This document shows positions 1 to 10,985 of a stretch of DNA of 49,029 bases, in pieces. Under the pieces are notes generated by a model. The model saw only the letters and a list, made by a program, of their open reading frames with translations. It was not told the origin of the DNA and ran no database searches. This DNA is from Lingula anatina. Taxonomy: Eukaryota > Brachiopoda > Lingulata > Lingulida > Lingulidae. The position numbers were made by a program, and so were the translations under genes. The DNA lies in NCBI RefSeq assembly GCF_001039355.2, contig NW_019775735.1, positions 681,283 to 730,311 of the forward strand, written 5' to 3'. Position 1 is the first letter of the stretch, and each line of letters begins with the position of its first letter.

Positions 1-251
1 TTTTTTTTTTTTTTTTTTTTTTGGCAAATTAAACATTTTAAAAATTTTAAAATACAGCACATCCCAGCCACCGTATAATTTAAGAATTTCTAGAAAATGT
101 AGCAAAGTTTGAGTGAGGTGGGATAAACTACTAAGAGACAGGGTGAAAAACACTATGCCCTTATGCATATACGTATTAACCCTCCAGTTATAGACCCTCA
201 GCAGCCCTGGGGATAATAACTGGCGAATATTTTCTCTTAAGTGGTTATCAT
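1..251. other. A/T-rich flank with poly-T start
   Basis: The window opens with 22 T residues followed by AT-rich sequence with no reading frame of note. On the minus strand this is the region just 3' of the receptor-TIR stop codon, so it is probably 3' UTR. I saw no clear AATAAA on the minus strand here. Confidence 0.4.
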
Positions 252-718
252 CTATAAATTCCCTCCGAAGCAGACTTTTTCTTTGTTAATACCTTTAATA
301 TGTCTGGCAAGCTGTGTTAAAGACTGTGGATCAGAAGTCAGTTTGAAGTAAGAGTAAGCTTTCAGGGTTGGTGGAACATCAGACTCGGGAAAGCCACTGA
401 AGAGCAGCGGGATCATCCCCTGACCGCCATTCTCTGTGGCTTTACCCAGTGCCATGCTCTGCTCATGCTGGCACCAACTACTAGCCAAATAATTTCTAGT
501 CAAACAAAGTGCTATGTGTCTACACTCCTTGAAAAGATCTTCCACATTGTTCATGACACGCTTCCCAAGTTGAAAATCTCTGTCAGCATAGCAGCATTTT
601 ATGCCATGTTCTTCTTCCAGGCGTTCTGCTAACTCGAGAACCTCCTCCTCATCTTCACTACTATGCACTAGAAAGAGGTCGTATTTGTAACGAACTGGGG
701 GGGCTGGGTTATCATCAC
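252..718 (-). CDS. TIR domain exon of copy A
   Basis: The exon starts after a TTTTTTCAATCAG acceptor in phase 1 and ends at TAG (252-254). Box 1 reads YDLFLVHSSEDE. The BB-loop region reads RDFQLGKRV, so the proline usual in the RDxxPG motif of signalling TIRs is a leucine. The helix after it carries SSWCQHE; the W-C-x-x-E arrangement is shared by Toll-like receptors and by NAD-cleaving TIRs, where the Glu is catalytic. A classical FW box 3 is not obvious. The domain is close to full length (about 140 residues). Whether it is an adaptor-type or enzymatic TIR cannot be decided from sequence alone. Confidence 0.93.
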
Positions 719-3700
719 CTGATTGAAAAAAGTTCATTATAAACTATTGAAGCAAAATAATCTTCTATATGTATGTGAAAAAGGTTGGGAAACATGGCTG
801 TTTATCTTTTTTTCTTTTTTTTTTTTTTTGCTTTTTCAATTACAGAAATTGTAAATAACGACTTGTTAGAAAAATAAAATATGTTGACTCCAAAATTGGT
901 TATGATCATAGCATAAGTGAAATTTTTATTGTAAATACATAAAACGCATGTATTGGTCTTTGACATACTTTTTGAGAGCTTATTAAATAACTTAAGTAGC
1001 TTTAGTAGATTGGTATAAGTGAAATATTTTGTCTTTTAGCCCACTTTGTTAAAAGTTACTACATGTACACAGCAGACATCATTATTATAACAGGCCCAGG
1101 ATTGCCATAAAATAAAACTACTAAATTACTTAATCTGGGTGTCACAAATGACAAAACACCTCAACTTCAAAAGTCTGCTCAGTTTTATCCACTGAATATG
1201 GTAATAATGGCTTGATCACACACAGGAAAATTGTGAATTTTTTCAGACACTATATGTATTTTAAGTAATAATTTTTTTTAATTAGAACATTCCTATTAAA
1301 TGGTAACAATACAGTTGAAAAGCAGACTAGCTAATAGTTCTTTTCTTAACAGTGAAATTACCAAAATGATACACAAAAATGTATTAATTTTTAATGATTC
1401 TAATTTGATGTATCTGGAATATTGACAATTTTCCCAGTTGAAATGATTCAGCCAAAACGGTATTGGCTGATTTTCAAACCTAGGCCAAGAATCAATACCT
1501 TGCATTTGAGCACCCTCTCTTTCCAGAGCACCATTCTGTAACTGCTCTCTCCTTGGCAAACCATTGACATGGCCATTTTGGCCATTCTCTGAAGACCAGA
1601 AACAAGATATAAGGAAGTCAAAAACTGGTTTAAGGATCATAATTTTTAGAACAACGGAGGTGGCATTAAAAAAAAAAAGAGCTGAATTTTCTATAAAATT
1701 GAGCTTTTGCTACCTTTAGGACTAACACTTTAGTTTTTAACTGATGACATATACAATACACACATCAAAAGGATCCAGTCAGTCAGTTACTCAGTCTACT
1801 CAATTTTGAAAAACTTAATGCTAACTGAATCCAAATCTAGCAAGATTATTTACTGTTCACTACAGTAATACTGCTTTCATTCTCTGGGTCACTGTTACCT
1901 ATTAAAGACATTTCCCTCTCCAAGCCACTGGTGTGGCCATTTTGGTAATTCCCGGATGATGACCAACTAACAGGATCATACTGATGGCTATTTTGAATGT
2001 TTCCTGAAAGAGAAACAAATGATTCTTTATTGTACCATAAAAGCAGTATTTTGATCTTTACAATTCATTTAAATCCAGACATGCTGAAAACTTTTCAGAA
2101 TGGCTGGACCAAATGGATTTTTGTTAGACTGAAAATCACCCTGTCTGTTTGAGACAGATAATACCAGTATGATTAGGTAGCTTACTTTGTTTGTGAATGT
2201 GATAGGTTTGAAATGGAAGGGAAGAAACGCTTTGTGTTTTAAATAATTTGATAAGTGAAGTATGTTGAATGATGACTGTATATTCGAAATTGCAGTTCTT
2301 AAAACTCTTGTTGGTCCTTTGGACCGACCAAGTCCAATTTTTCACTGGTCCAGACAAATTTTCCCTGACATGACTGTTCAGACCGACAATTTCAGCATGT
2401 CTGTAAATCTTAAGTAAATAATATGTTATGCAATTTCAAGATTAAAAACTAAATAAAGCACTGTATATACAACAGTGGTTTTCAATGTAAAGCATTCTTT
2501 TAAACTATATAAATAAAAGTTGTCCACTGTGGTTTTTACCTTTAACACAATTACACATTGTGACATGGCATGAGTTTCCTGATCTTTTCCATATAACTGA
2601 AAATAAAATATATTTTAATAAGTATCTCATATACAATTTCATATCTCTACACATTACAGCTCATAGGACAGTAAAATGCATCTAAAAATATGTTCCTTGG
2701 GTCTCCAACAATCTAAAAAATACTGATTTTTGACAACAAATAATAACTTATCAATCAATAATTCTTTTTAGTCTGGTTGAATGGAGCAGAGATTGAATTA
2801 CTGTGCCCCTGCAGGGACAATGTGTGGGGAGGGGAGTGAGAGGCCGAGAGACCATTACAGGATAAAGCAGTCTTCCTTTCATATACGGTCAGCCATATTT
2901 GATCCTTGGACCAGCTGATACTCACATCTTCTTTTCTGAATGGCCCCTAAGATGACTCAAATTTTAATCTAAAAAAAATTTTCTGGTTTAGACAAGGGAC
3001 CAGCTTCAAATGACTAGGTGAGATAGCCTGGACTAACAATGAATACGTTGGTCCATTTTGATTTAAAACTGGCCTTTTAAAACTCACAAACAACAACTAC
3101 CTATCATCACAGCTATTATAGCCACTACCCCTACTACTGCAACAAGAACACCAATGACTACTGAATAGTTTGTCTTTTCTTTAGGTGTGGAAGCAGCTGC
3201 AATTTCTGTGTGGTCTGTGACATCACTGGAGTTGGTTGGCAAAGGTACTGAACTTGTCACTGGCTTAGTTGTAGGGGGCACCACTTGTGTCACTGGTACC
3301 CTGAAAGAACAAGACAAGCCTCGGGTTAAATATTAATAGCAAAAACTGTTTATGCTTGCATGTTGATCTTCACCTCATGGAGATATACCCTAATTAATTG
3401 TAGAAATTATTAATTTTGGCTTTCCATACCAATATTTTAGAGGTAAGGCAAATAAAGTGGGTTTCTTTGATGTAATTTAGTAAGTTAACAGGTATAATGG
3501 AAATGCACAGGGTCAGTGAAAATTATGATAAAGAGTAATATCTTAAAACAGCAAAATAGAAAATAAAAAGCCTGAATACTCCACAAAGTTATCTGATTAT
3601 AGGCAAAATAACTGTATTAACATACATTGCAAAAAGTTAGGCTTCTTCTACATACTGGACATTTTATGCCTTGCACCAACCTTTATCTAATTTTTCCAGT

Positions 3701-3847
3701 GAACAAATCTTATTGAATTAATATAACCTCATTTCAACTGTATTTACATACCCACTGCAAGGCCGACAAGAGTTCAAACCTATACTTTCATGGCCCACAT
3801 CTAGTGTAAGTTCTTCAAGCAGGTCTGAAATGTTTAATGTATAAGAT

Positions 3848-3892
<45 letters not shown>

Positions 3893-6800
3893 CAAAAACC
3901 AATGAAGATATTGCACATCCAAGGCCCTGCTGAAATCTTTTAGAATATTGTATTTTTACTCTTTATGTTTGCTAAGTATGCATATTGATGAAAATATTAA
4001 GTTCAAGTCAAAGAGTTAAGGATGAAATCACTGCTAGCCCAATAAATACAATAAATGAACAAATGAATACATCAACTTAATTTTAAAAAAATGCTTGAAC
4101 ACCAATACTATGGGAGCATTCAAGTCGAGAAGAGCTGTGGTCTAGTAAGGCCGCGACCTAAATATGGCAGACCTACATGAAAGGAAGACTGTTATTCTTT
4201 TAATGGTCTCTCCTCCCCCTATGAGTTGTCCCTCGACCGGTTGAATTGAGCTGAGATTTAATTACTTTGGTCCTGCTGGGACCACGCGTGGTGAGGATTA
4301 ACAGGATGTGCAGTCTTCCTTTCATGTTGGTCTGCCATATTTAGGCCGCGGCCTTACTAGACCTCCGCTCTTCTCGATGTGAATGCTCCTTATATTTCTT
4401 GGTTGTTGTTGAATTTTAAAACAAACTTCTATTTGATATCTTAATAAATCTATAATGGAAGTCTTTCATTTGAAGGTCATTAGAGATATACACTCCATTG
4501 TGAGGTTATTAGAGATATACACTCCAAGCAATTTAAATGATTCTACAAATTCAACATCTGATTTGTCAATAACGAGCTTAGGGATATCTGCATTCTTGCG
4601 TTTAAAAGATATGGCCATTTGCTTGTTTTTTTTTTTCCTGTTTAATCGCATGTTGTTTTAGTAAAGAGAAAAAATGTAAAAAAAAAATAATAACGATAAT
4701 TAAATCAATGAATCAAGAAATGAAAATAAAATAAAATATAAATAAACAAACAAATAAAAAAATGAATAAACACATAAAAATCAAATACATAAATTGATTG
4801 ATAAATAAATAAAAATCAAATAAATAAATCAAGAAATGAAAATTAAATAAACACATAACAATCAAATAAATAAATAAATAAATAAATAAATAAAAAGGCA
4901 CCGACTTCCATTCTTATCCCTGAGCAGAGGACAGTCTCCTTCCCGTTTACACTTGCGGCACTGGCACGCCTCCTCCAGCTCTCCAGTTTGCACAGAGCCG
5001 CCTTCGTAACATCGCTTCGGTCGTTTTGGTCCATAGCCAGCTGTTTCATTGCACCAGCACTGGCGATCCTGAGGTAAAATGAAGTTAAACCAAGTCAGCT
5101 CAAGCTGACATATGTATGTAAGGAAACCTTTTAATTTTATATCACTTTGAACATGAAAACTGAGAAAAAAATTATTCATTAATAAAGCTTCTAAAGTGAA
5201 ATAAAATGTATTGAGCCATTATTTAGTTTGTTGTGAATTTAGCATTGAGATAAAACAGCAATGGCTTTAAATAAACATTACACATAGGATTATTTACATT
5301 GTACGCGACTGAGACCACAATACAATTTCATTTTCTTGATACAAAGTGAAAATAATCTTCAGGTCATCAGACAGAAATATCAAAAGGACATTTCCTTAAT
5401 AGGAGATTATTATTATTTTCCTCAGATTTTTCAATCTGAATGTTGGATATAAGATTAACTTTGATAAATAGCAACATGATAGTGAGTAGTGATATCTGAT
5501 ATATATATACCTGACTCAATATAAAAGAGAGAGCTAAAAAAACAGGGACTGGCCTATAAAGAGACATAAAAAAGAGACTGCAACAGAGACTGCGACCCCC
5601 CTTAAAAAAATCATGGATCCGTCCCTGTACTCACCTTATAAATACTCCCTTCTGTTAATATATACTGGCCTTCTTCATTACATTTTGCCCATGCTATACA
5701 GTCGGCGAAACTGGAATCCACACGATTGTGATTAGTGTTAAAATGGCCAGGCAGACATTCTCTACAACCGCCATTGCGATCAGGTTCTTGACCTAATAAA
5801 TAAATAAAGATGAAAAATAATTAAAAGATATATACATAATGAAATGATTAAAAAAAAAAGATAAAAAATAAAAATAAATGTAAATAATGAAATAATAAAT
5901 AAATACATAAACATCAAGAAATTATATAAAAAATATATACATATTGAAATGCTAAATAAATAAATGCAAATAAAACTAAGAGGATTATGAGAATGATAAA
6001 TCACTCTGACTGACACAAACAACCTTGGACACATTCTTCACAATCACACATTCTCTTTCAGACAAAAACTCAACTTTGAAAAAAAAAAAGAGAGAACATG
6101 AAAAAAAATAATTTCAATACAAGGCCACAATTTCAATAGAACTGTTGCTAATTTAACACGTTTAGTCATATGGAAATTCTTCACAGTATAAGAACTATAA
6201 GACCTGGTGATTTTTACGTTTACTGCCTATAGCTATAACAATGCTCACTTACAAGTAATATACAAAGATTGTTAATTCAAATATGTGCACTTACAAATAC
6301 ATAATTATGATTACCAGTGGAATTAAACATGCATGCACACACATGTTCGCAGGGGGGGATTGAGGCAGTCTTCTAGGTCTTCAGGAAGATGGTCAAATTT
6401 CTAAGTTTACATTGATGAGCACCTATTTTTTTCTGTTGGAAGACGGTCAAAAATGGAGGATGGACCAACAATGATAATGTGGAAGACTGTCAGAAAATAT
6501 TTCTAGATCCGCCCCTGTGTTCGTGCATATTTACCTGGATCACAGGTCTTGGTGCTTTGTAGGTAAGCTAGGCAGGGAAGAATGATGGCAATTTTCTGGA
6601 GAGAAACCCATGAAAAACAATAGAATTAGACCCCGTTCCCATACCAAGATCGATCTAGAAAGATCGATCCATCTTCCAAGGGGTTTCTCACTAAATTGCA
6701 TGAAGTTCAGCTTAAGAGGTTCTAATGTCTGGCATGCCTACTGAAGCTGTTAAGGGTTAATAAACTTTTGTTTAGCAGCTTCAGTAGATGTGCCAGACAT

Positions 6801-7236
6801 GTAAGCCACATTAGCCAAGTGCAGTTTAGGGAGAATCCCTTCAGGACCGATCTAGGTATGGAAATGGGGTCTCACACTCCAGGTCAAATCGAGGGGTAAG
6901 ATTTGTTAATTAAAATGTGCAGAAACATCTATTTATATTCTTAATAAATCAATTTAATAGTGTAAATGGGAACACTTTTCAGTACTTAGCACTGAAATTG
7001 TAATTCTCTCTTTTATTGGTAAAATGTAGAAGAATTTACAGCTTTAAGACAAATCTGTTGTAAACTCCGATATTATATATTCTTCAGAATTTTTATCCAG
7101 CTACTAGCTAGTAGAAGTAGTACAGCTACTAAAAGTAAAGGAATTTTTCATTCAACCCAGGTAAATATTACAAAACATCATAAGATTTCTAACTTGCGTT
7201 TTTCTAACGAGCACTTACCTTAAATATATCCAACAT
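252..7236 (-). CDS. TNF-receptor-like single-pass receptor with cytoplasmic TIR domain (copy A)
   Basis: Ten coding exons join in consistent phase: 7236-7219 (ATG at 7236), 6595-6535, 5792-5635, 5068-4906, 3824-3752, 3300-3101, 2596-2540, 2003-1854, 1588-1499 and 718-252, giving about 478 residues. The start is chosen because MLDIFKKIAIILPCLAYL forms a textbook signal peptide across the first splice. Residues from about 25 to 160 are cysteine-rich; the third exon has the TNFR pattern C-x2-C-x-G-x-F followed by C-x3-W-x-K-C. A Thr/Ser/Pro stalk and a Val/Ile/Ala membrane span ending in SCCL-like sequence come from exon 3300-3101. Three short exons, all phase 1, encode a polar linker with repeated QNGH and LERE motifs, and the last exon is TIR. 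The donor at 4906 is weak (GTCGGT) and was picked because it alone gives the right phase. Known: TNFRs normally signal through death domains or TRAF motifs; a TIR tail suggests direct TIR signalling (inference). Confidence 0.82.
2783..2940. mobile_element. Half-copy of a foldback MITE family
   Basis: This stretch matches the right half of the foldback elements at 4112-4389 and 25504-25783 (shared pieces include GAGATTGAATTACTGTG and CAGTCTTCCTTTCAT). A close copy lies at the equivalent intron position in copy C (23890-24200), where it carries a further insertion. It sits in the intron after the membrane-span exon of copy A. Confidence 0.6.
3850..3890. repeat. (AT)n microsatellite
   Basis: About 20 uninterrupted AT dinucleotides inside an intron of copy A. 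The equivalent place in copy C (near 25410) has only a few AT units, so the repeat expanded in one copy or shrank in the other. Confidence 0.95.
4112..4389. mobile_element. Foldback MITE, about 275 bp
   Basis: The first 75 bases (GGAGCATTCAAGTCGAGAAG...) and the last 75 (...CTCTTCTCGATGTGAATGCTCC) are near-perfect reverse complements, leaving a unique middle with GACCGGTTGAATTGAGC and TGGGACCACGCGTGG. No transposase fits inside, so this is a non-autonomous element. A second full copy lies at 25504-25783 in the equivalent intron of copy C, so insertion preceded the A/C duplication. I could not assign a target-site duplication. Confidence 0.8.
4466..4651 (-). pseudogene. LINE reverse-transcriptase C-terminal fragment
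   Basis: The minus-strand frame reads MAISFKRKNADIPKLV, then VEFVESFKLLGVYISNNLT. The spacing of an I-x-F motif, a V-E-S-F-K-L-L-G-V block and an I-S-N-x-L-T block is the thumb-proximal end of non-LTR retrotransposon reverse transcriptases (CR1/jockey-like families). Only about 60 residues remain, with no endonuclease or catalytic YADD. A homologous fragment lies at 25790-26010. Confidence 0.72.
4862..4895. repeat. (AAAT)n microsatellite next to a coding exon
   Basis: AAAT units run up to within about 10 bases of the 3' end of the second cysteine-rich exon of copy A (5068-4906). A broader A/T-rich low-complexity belt extends from about 4670. It could interfere with the already weak donor site. 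Confidence 0.9.
6350..6517. mobile_element. MITE with CAGGGGCGGAT-type ends (168 bp)
   Basis: The element starts CAGGGGGGGATTGAGG and ends TCTAGATCCGCCCCTG, flanked by TGTTCG on both sides (6344-6349 and 6518-6523). The equivalent intron position in copy B (near 11630) has one TGTTCG and no insert, an empty site that proves insertion. Read in reverse complement it is clearly the same family as 41620-41789. Confidence 0.88.
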
Positions 7237-9115
7237 AGCCGAATAACCAGGCAGGTATGGAAGGTAACTGTCACAATGGTAACCCCCTTCAACAAGGGAC
7301 TAAAACAAGAGAAAAATGTTAATGGTAAAGCGACAGAACTAGTACCATAAACACTCAACTCCTCTGTAGACGACCCCATTCACACTTGCATTTTCGACCG
7401 CAATTAAGACCTAACCAAGGTCCATAGGACCTGTCTGGGTTAACAAGTTATAAGTATTCTAATCTAAACAGACTACCCTGTACATACCCCTGACCACGGT
7501 CCAAATAAACAGAAATCTACTAAGACCCCATTTCCAGAGATTAGATCGATCTACTTTAGATCGACCTAACTCCCTGGGGGTTCACGCTAAATAGCTGTCA
7601 GCCAGACACGAAAGTTAATTACCCCCTTACAGCTTGTCGTACGCGGGACAGACATTTAAGCCAAATTATCTGACAGTAATCTAGTGAGACTCCCCGCGGG
7701 GATAGATCAATCTAAAAGCTCTGGGAATACAGCCTAAGTATCAGGTTAAAGGGTTTAATCAGTGTTAACTCTGCATAGCCGTCACGATGGAATGTTTACA
7801 TTTGGAACTTCTGCCCACAATTACTAGTACGCAAGTGGGGAATTCATAAAATTTCATAAAAAATTCCGACAATACAGTTCACTGACTGTATCAGACATGG
7901 TATGTAAGAACTGCAATACACTATCCCTCCTTGCGCCCCTCCCCCCTTCTATTCATGAAATTATTTCTTGACACAAGTTTGTACTGACATGATTCTTAAT
8001 CAGGTCCAACATGTAGTCCCTGATTAAGGGAGAGACAATTACAAGGCGTAAAACTACAAAGAAAATTTATTTTGAAGTGGCTTGCTTCTGTTTTCATTTT
8101 ATTTTATTATATGAGCATGTGCTTGTGTTATGCCAGATGTTTATTTTACAAAATAAGTCAATAAGTTTACAATGTTCAAGAGTAAGTTTAATATTTCATA
8201 CAGCATAATAGCCATGTTTATCATATCACTTTCTAACTGGAACAATAGTGCACCAGCTTAACTGCAAGTGTAAAAGAAATGATAGCCATGACCCTCTTAA
8301 CAGATTATTACAGAGTGTATAGCCAACTATAGAGGTCACATGATGTGATGGCAAGCACAAATTCCAAAACAATTGCGTGAACTGCCATTTTGGTGGTAAA
8401 ATAGAATTTATTATTATTTCTTTGAGTTGCCTACAATGTATTTATTGTGAAATGTGGGTATCTTACTAATGGTTGTTATCCCTTTAATTACCTAGCAATA
8501 TATTTAGCTTTCATATTACCCTATTATGTAAATTGTTGGAAATGATTGTTTCCTGTGTTTACTTGCTTGCGTTGCACTGTATTACACATTATAGTCTGAC
8601 CCAAATCATGGTCCTAGGAATGGAAGTCAAGGGTCCCACATGATTAGTACAGGTTACGATTAGTCAGAGTATTGGAGTTAGTATATGGGACGAATGCCAC
8701 CTGTAAAAAGTAATGGTCTACGGTTCTTAGTGGTCTACTGTACCATTCCTATCAACTGTATCAGTGAGAAAACAATGGAATACAATACAATACAATACTT
8801 TTTATTTCATGTCGGGTATAAATTGAAAGGAAACATTAGCTTTACAGCTATTTGCCGACTGGAACTGGGTTTACTTAACCGTCATTCAGTCAGAGTTCAC
8901 TCTGCGCGATTTCCCTGCCAGTGTAAAAAGCTGTATGAGCGGTTCAGTCGCGATGGTGGCTTGCTGTATTTTAGACTGTTATGGCTGACCTTGTATACGG
9001 ACAGCGATGAAATAAAATACCATTTTTAAGTTAAAAGTAACACGTATAAATCATTTGAAAAGAAATTATATACCAAGTGTTGAGAGAAAAAAAAGAAAGC
9101 ATTACAGGTACTTAC

Positions 9116-9165
9116 CCCTGATGTTAAAAGGCAGTCCTGTTACAAGAATTTCGAGTGTTGCAGTT
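9116..9165 (-). other. Non-coding 5' UTR exon of copy A
   Basis: A TTCTTAG acceptor at 9166 and a GTAAGTACC donor at 9115 bracket 50 bases with no useful ATG frame. The same exon, with the same splice sites, recurs in copy B at 13736-13781. Conservation of the splice sites but not of a reading frame argues for an untranslated internal exon before the exon carrying the start codon. Confidence 0.6.
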
Positions 9166-9399
9166 CTAAGAAACAAGATGGGTACATCATAAATGTACTT
9201 GACCTAAAATTGGAGTCCTCTCGCTAAAAGCCAGGGTGTTCTCCCTAATAATAATAATATAGTGCTTTTTAAACACAAGACGAACCAATCCTTATCCTGA
9301 ATGTCCACCTAAGCTCTGGTCATATATCAAGCCTTCGTCGCTCGAAGTTTACGTGAATTTGAACTAAATTAGTACCACAAAACCCCGACTGACTACCTA

Positions 9400-9576
9400 C
9401 AGCGGTATTGCGCAAGAGCAAACTGTTCACATCGAGGGTAGTTTGTCACTCGGCTCACCGTCGATTGATTCCTGCGTCATTATATCTCGGCCGTATGACA
9501 GACGTCGCCATTTTGGGTGCAAACTCTAGATACCCGGATGTAAACAATAATAAACATGGCGGCGCCCTGACAGGAC
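9400..9576. promoter_or_regulatory. Probable promoter region of copy A
   Basis: Relatively GC-rich sequence upstream of the 5' UTR exon of copy A. It contains CGCCATTTTGG (9507) and ACATGGCGGCGCC (9553), both resembling the YY1-type GCCATNTTG element seen at animal promoters. The start site cannot be fixed from sequence. Confidence 0.35.
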
Positions 9577-9874
9577 ATTCAGAGCTCCTCGACAATTTCC
9601 GGCTATCTTCCGAACGCCTTGAAACTAGTCTCGGATGTATGACAGTAAAAAATCGCCTACGCACAACATCATCCGAGTGATTTGTTAGATCCACGTGTTT
9701 TGGGGAACTATATTGTTTTGATTGCGGTATACATTAGTGATGCGGCGCCGTCCATCCGGGTTCTTGACCTGATCACATATGTTGTGCGTAGGCGACATTT
9801 TTTACTGTCATACATCCGAGACTAATTTCAAGGCGTTCGGAAGATAGCCGGAAATTGTCGAGGAGTTCCGAATG
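9577..9874. repeat. Inverted repeat upstream of copy A
   Basis: About 95 bases (CATTCAGAGCTCCTCGAC... to ...CTACGCACAAC) recur inverted from about 9780 to 9874 with few mismatches, separated by roughly 107 bases. It has no coding potential and may be a foldback element or a local inverted duplication of promoter DNA. Confidence 0.8.
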
Positions 9875-10133
9875 GGTAGTTTGTTTGCACGCTCGGCTGT
9901 CACCTTGATTGGATAGTAAACGGTTGTCGTAAAATCGCTAAATGATATTAAAACCCGGCGCATAAACTTGAAAACCACCTAGGACAACCTTAGACTGCCA
10001 CATTAATCCAATACAACGCAAAAATAAACTATAACAAGTGGTTAAAGCCACTGGTCCTCTCTNATAATCTACTAGCTGATACCCATCACATCAATTACTG
10101 AACCATGATAACAGATCAGTATACACTATTTAA

Positions 10134-10180
<47 letters not shown>

Positions 10181-10680
10181 AAGAACAAAACAGAACAGTG
10201 TTTGGCAGCCAAGGACATTACCACTGGGCCAGCAAATCCTGCTATCTGATGTAGTGTTATTGACATTTAATATATGACACCTGTCAGACATGCAGTAATT
10301 TAATGAAAGTTATCGAAGGTTAGAAAATTCCTTCAAAATATACTGGTTCAAATTTAAACTAGAGATACTATCTACCCACTGCCATAAGGTATTGTTAACA
10401 CCTGTCAGTTGCCAACAGATCATTGTAGTTTGGGAGAAAAATGTGAAAAGAAGACTTTGGCTGAACTGCTATTACATTTACCCTACTTGACATGAAAATC
10501 ATGTAAAAGAAAAAAAAATCCCTCTCTTTGTACAGAAAAGGTGTAATTTGCATCACTTTTCAGTCCTTAGCATAATAATCAGTACTCTAGTACTTAGCAT
10601 ACTAATCATAATTCTCTCTTTTATAGGCAAAATGTATAAAATTCTACAGTTTTTAGACAATCCACAGTAAACTCACATGA
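9875..10680. other. Gene-free spacer between copies A and B
   Basis: No supportable gene. It holds a single N at 10063, an (AAAT)n run at about 10133-10181, and a stretch near 10550-10680 resembling the copy A intron around 6970-7070. The last suggests a further duplicated piece of the same intron. Confidence 0.6.
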
Positions 10681-10900
10681 CATATAATCAATCACCTACA
10701 ACGCTCACTGATGAAAACAATCAGAAAAGGACAAACGAAATCTCTAAGCCATATCATCAGAAAAGATGGAACAGAAACACTGTTACTAGTACTCTGTGGG
10801 AAAATTGAAGGAAGAACAAGCAGATGAAGACAAAGAACATCATATATTGATAGCCTTAATGCCTTTGCAACAAATCAACAACTGTACAACAACACATCCA
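10681..10900 (+). pseudogene. LINE reverse-transcriptase tail fragment
   Basis: The plus-strand frame reads SHIIRKDGTETL, then GKIEGRTSR, a stop, then RQRTSYIDSL. The G-H-I-I-R-x-D-G and G-K-I-E-G-x-x-S-R-G-R-Q-R pattern is the conserved end of many animal non-LTR reverse transcriptases. A TGA interrupts the basic motif, and no upstream polymerase or endonuclease is present, so it is a dead 5'-truncated copy. Confidence 0.72.
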
Positions 10901-10985
10901 CATCCAACTGACTGACAATAGAGTAAACTGGACCCTGATCCTCTATGCCTGCACCAGGCTTGACACTTGATGATAACTTACTTAC

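Noticed and set aside
4713-6034. Frames with FIYLFIYLF-type runs
   Set aside because: Translation of AAAT repeats; not membrane proteins. Only the cysteine-rich parts overlapping them are exons.
8685-9029. 114-codon plus-strand frame upstream of copy A
   Set aside because: It lies in the copy A 5' intron; the matching place in copy B is disrupted, and no domain is seen.
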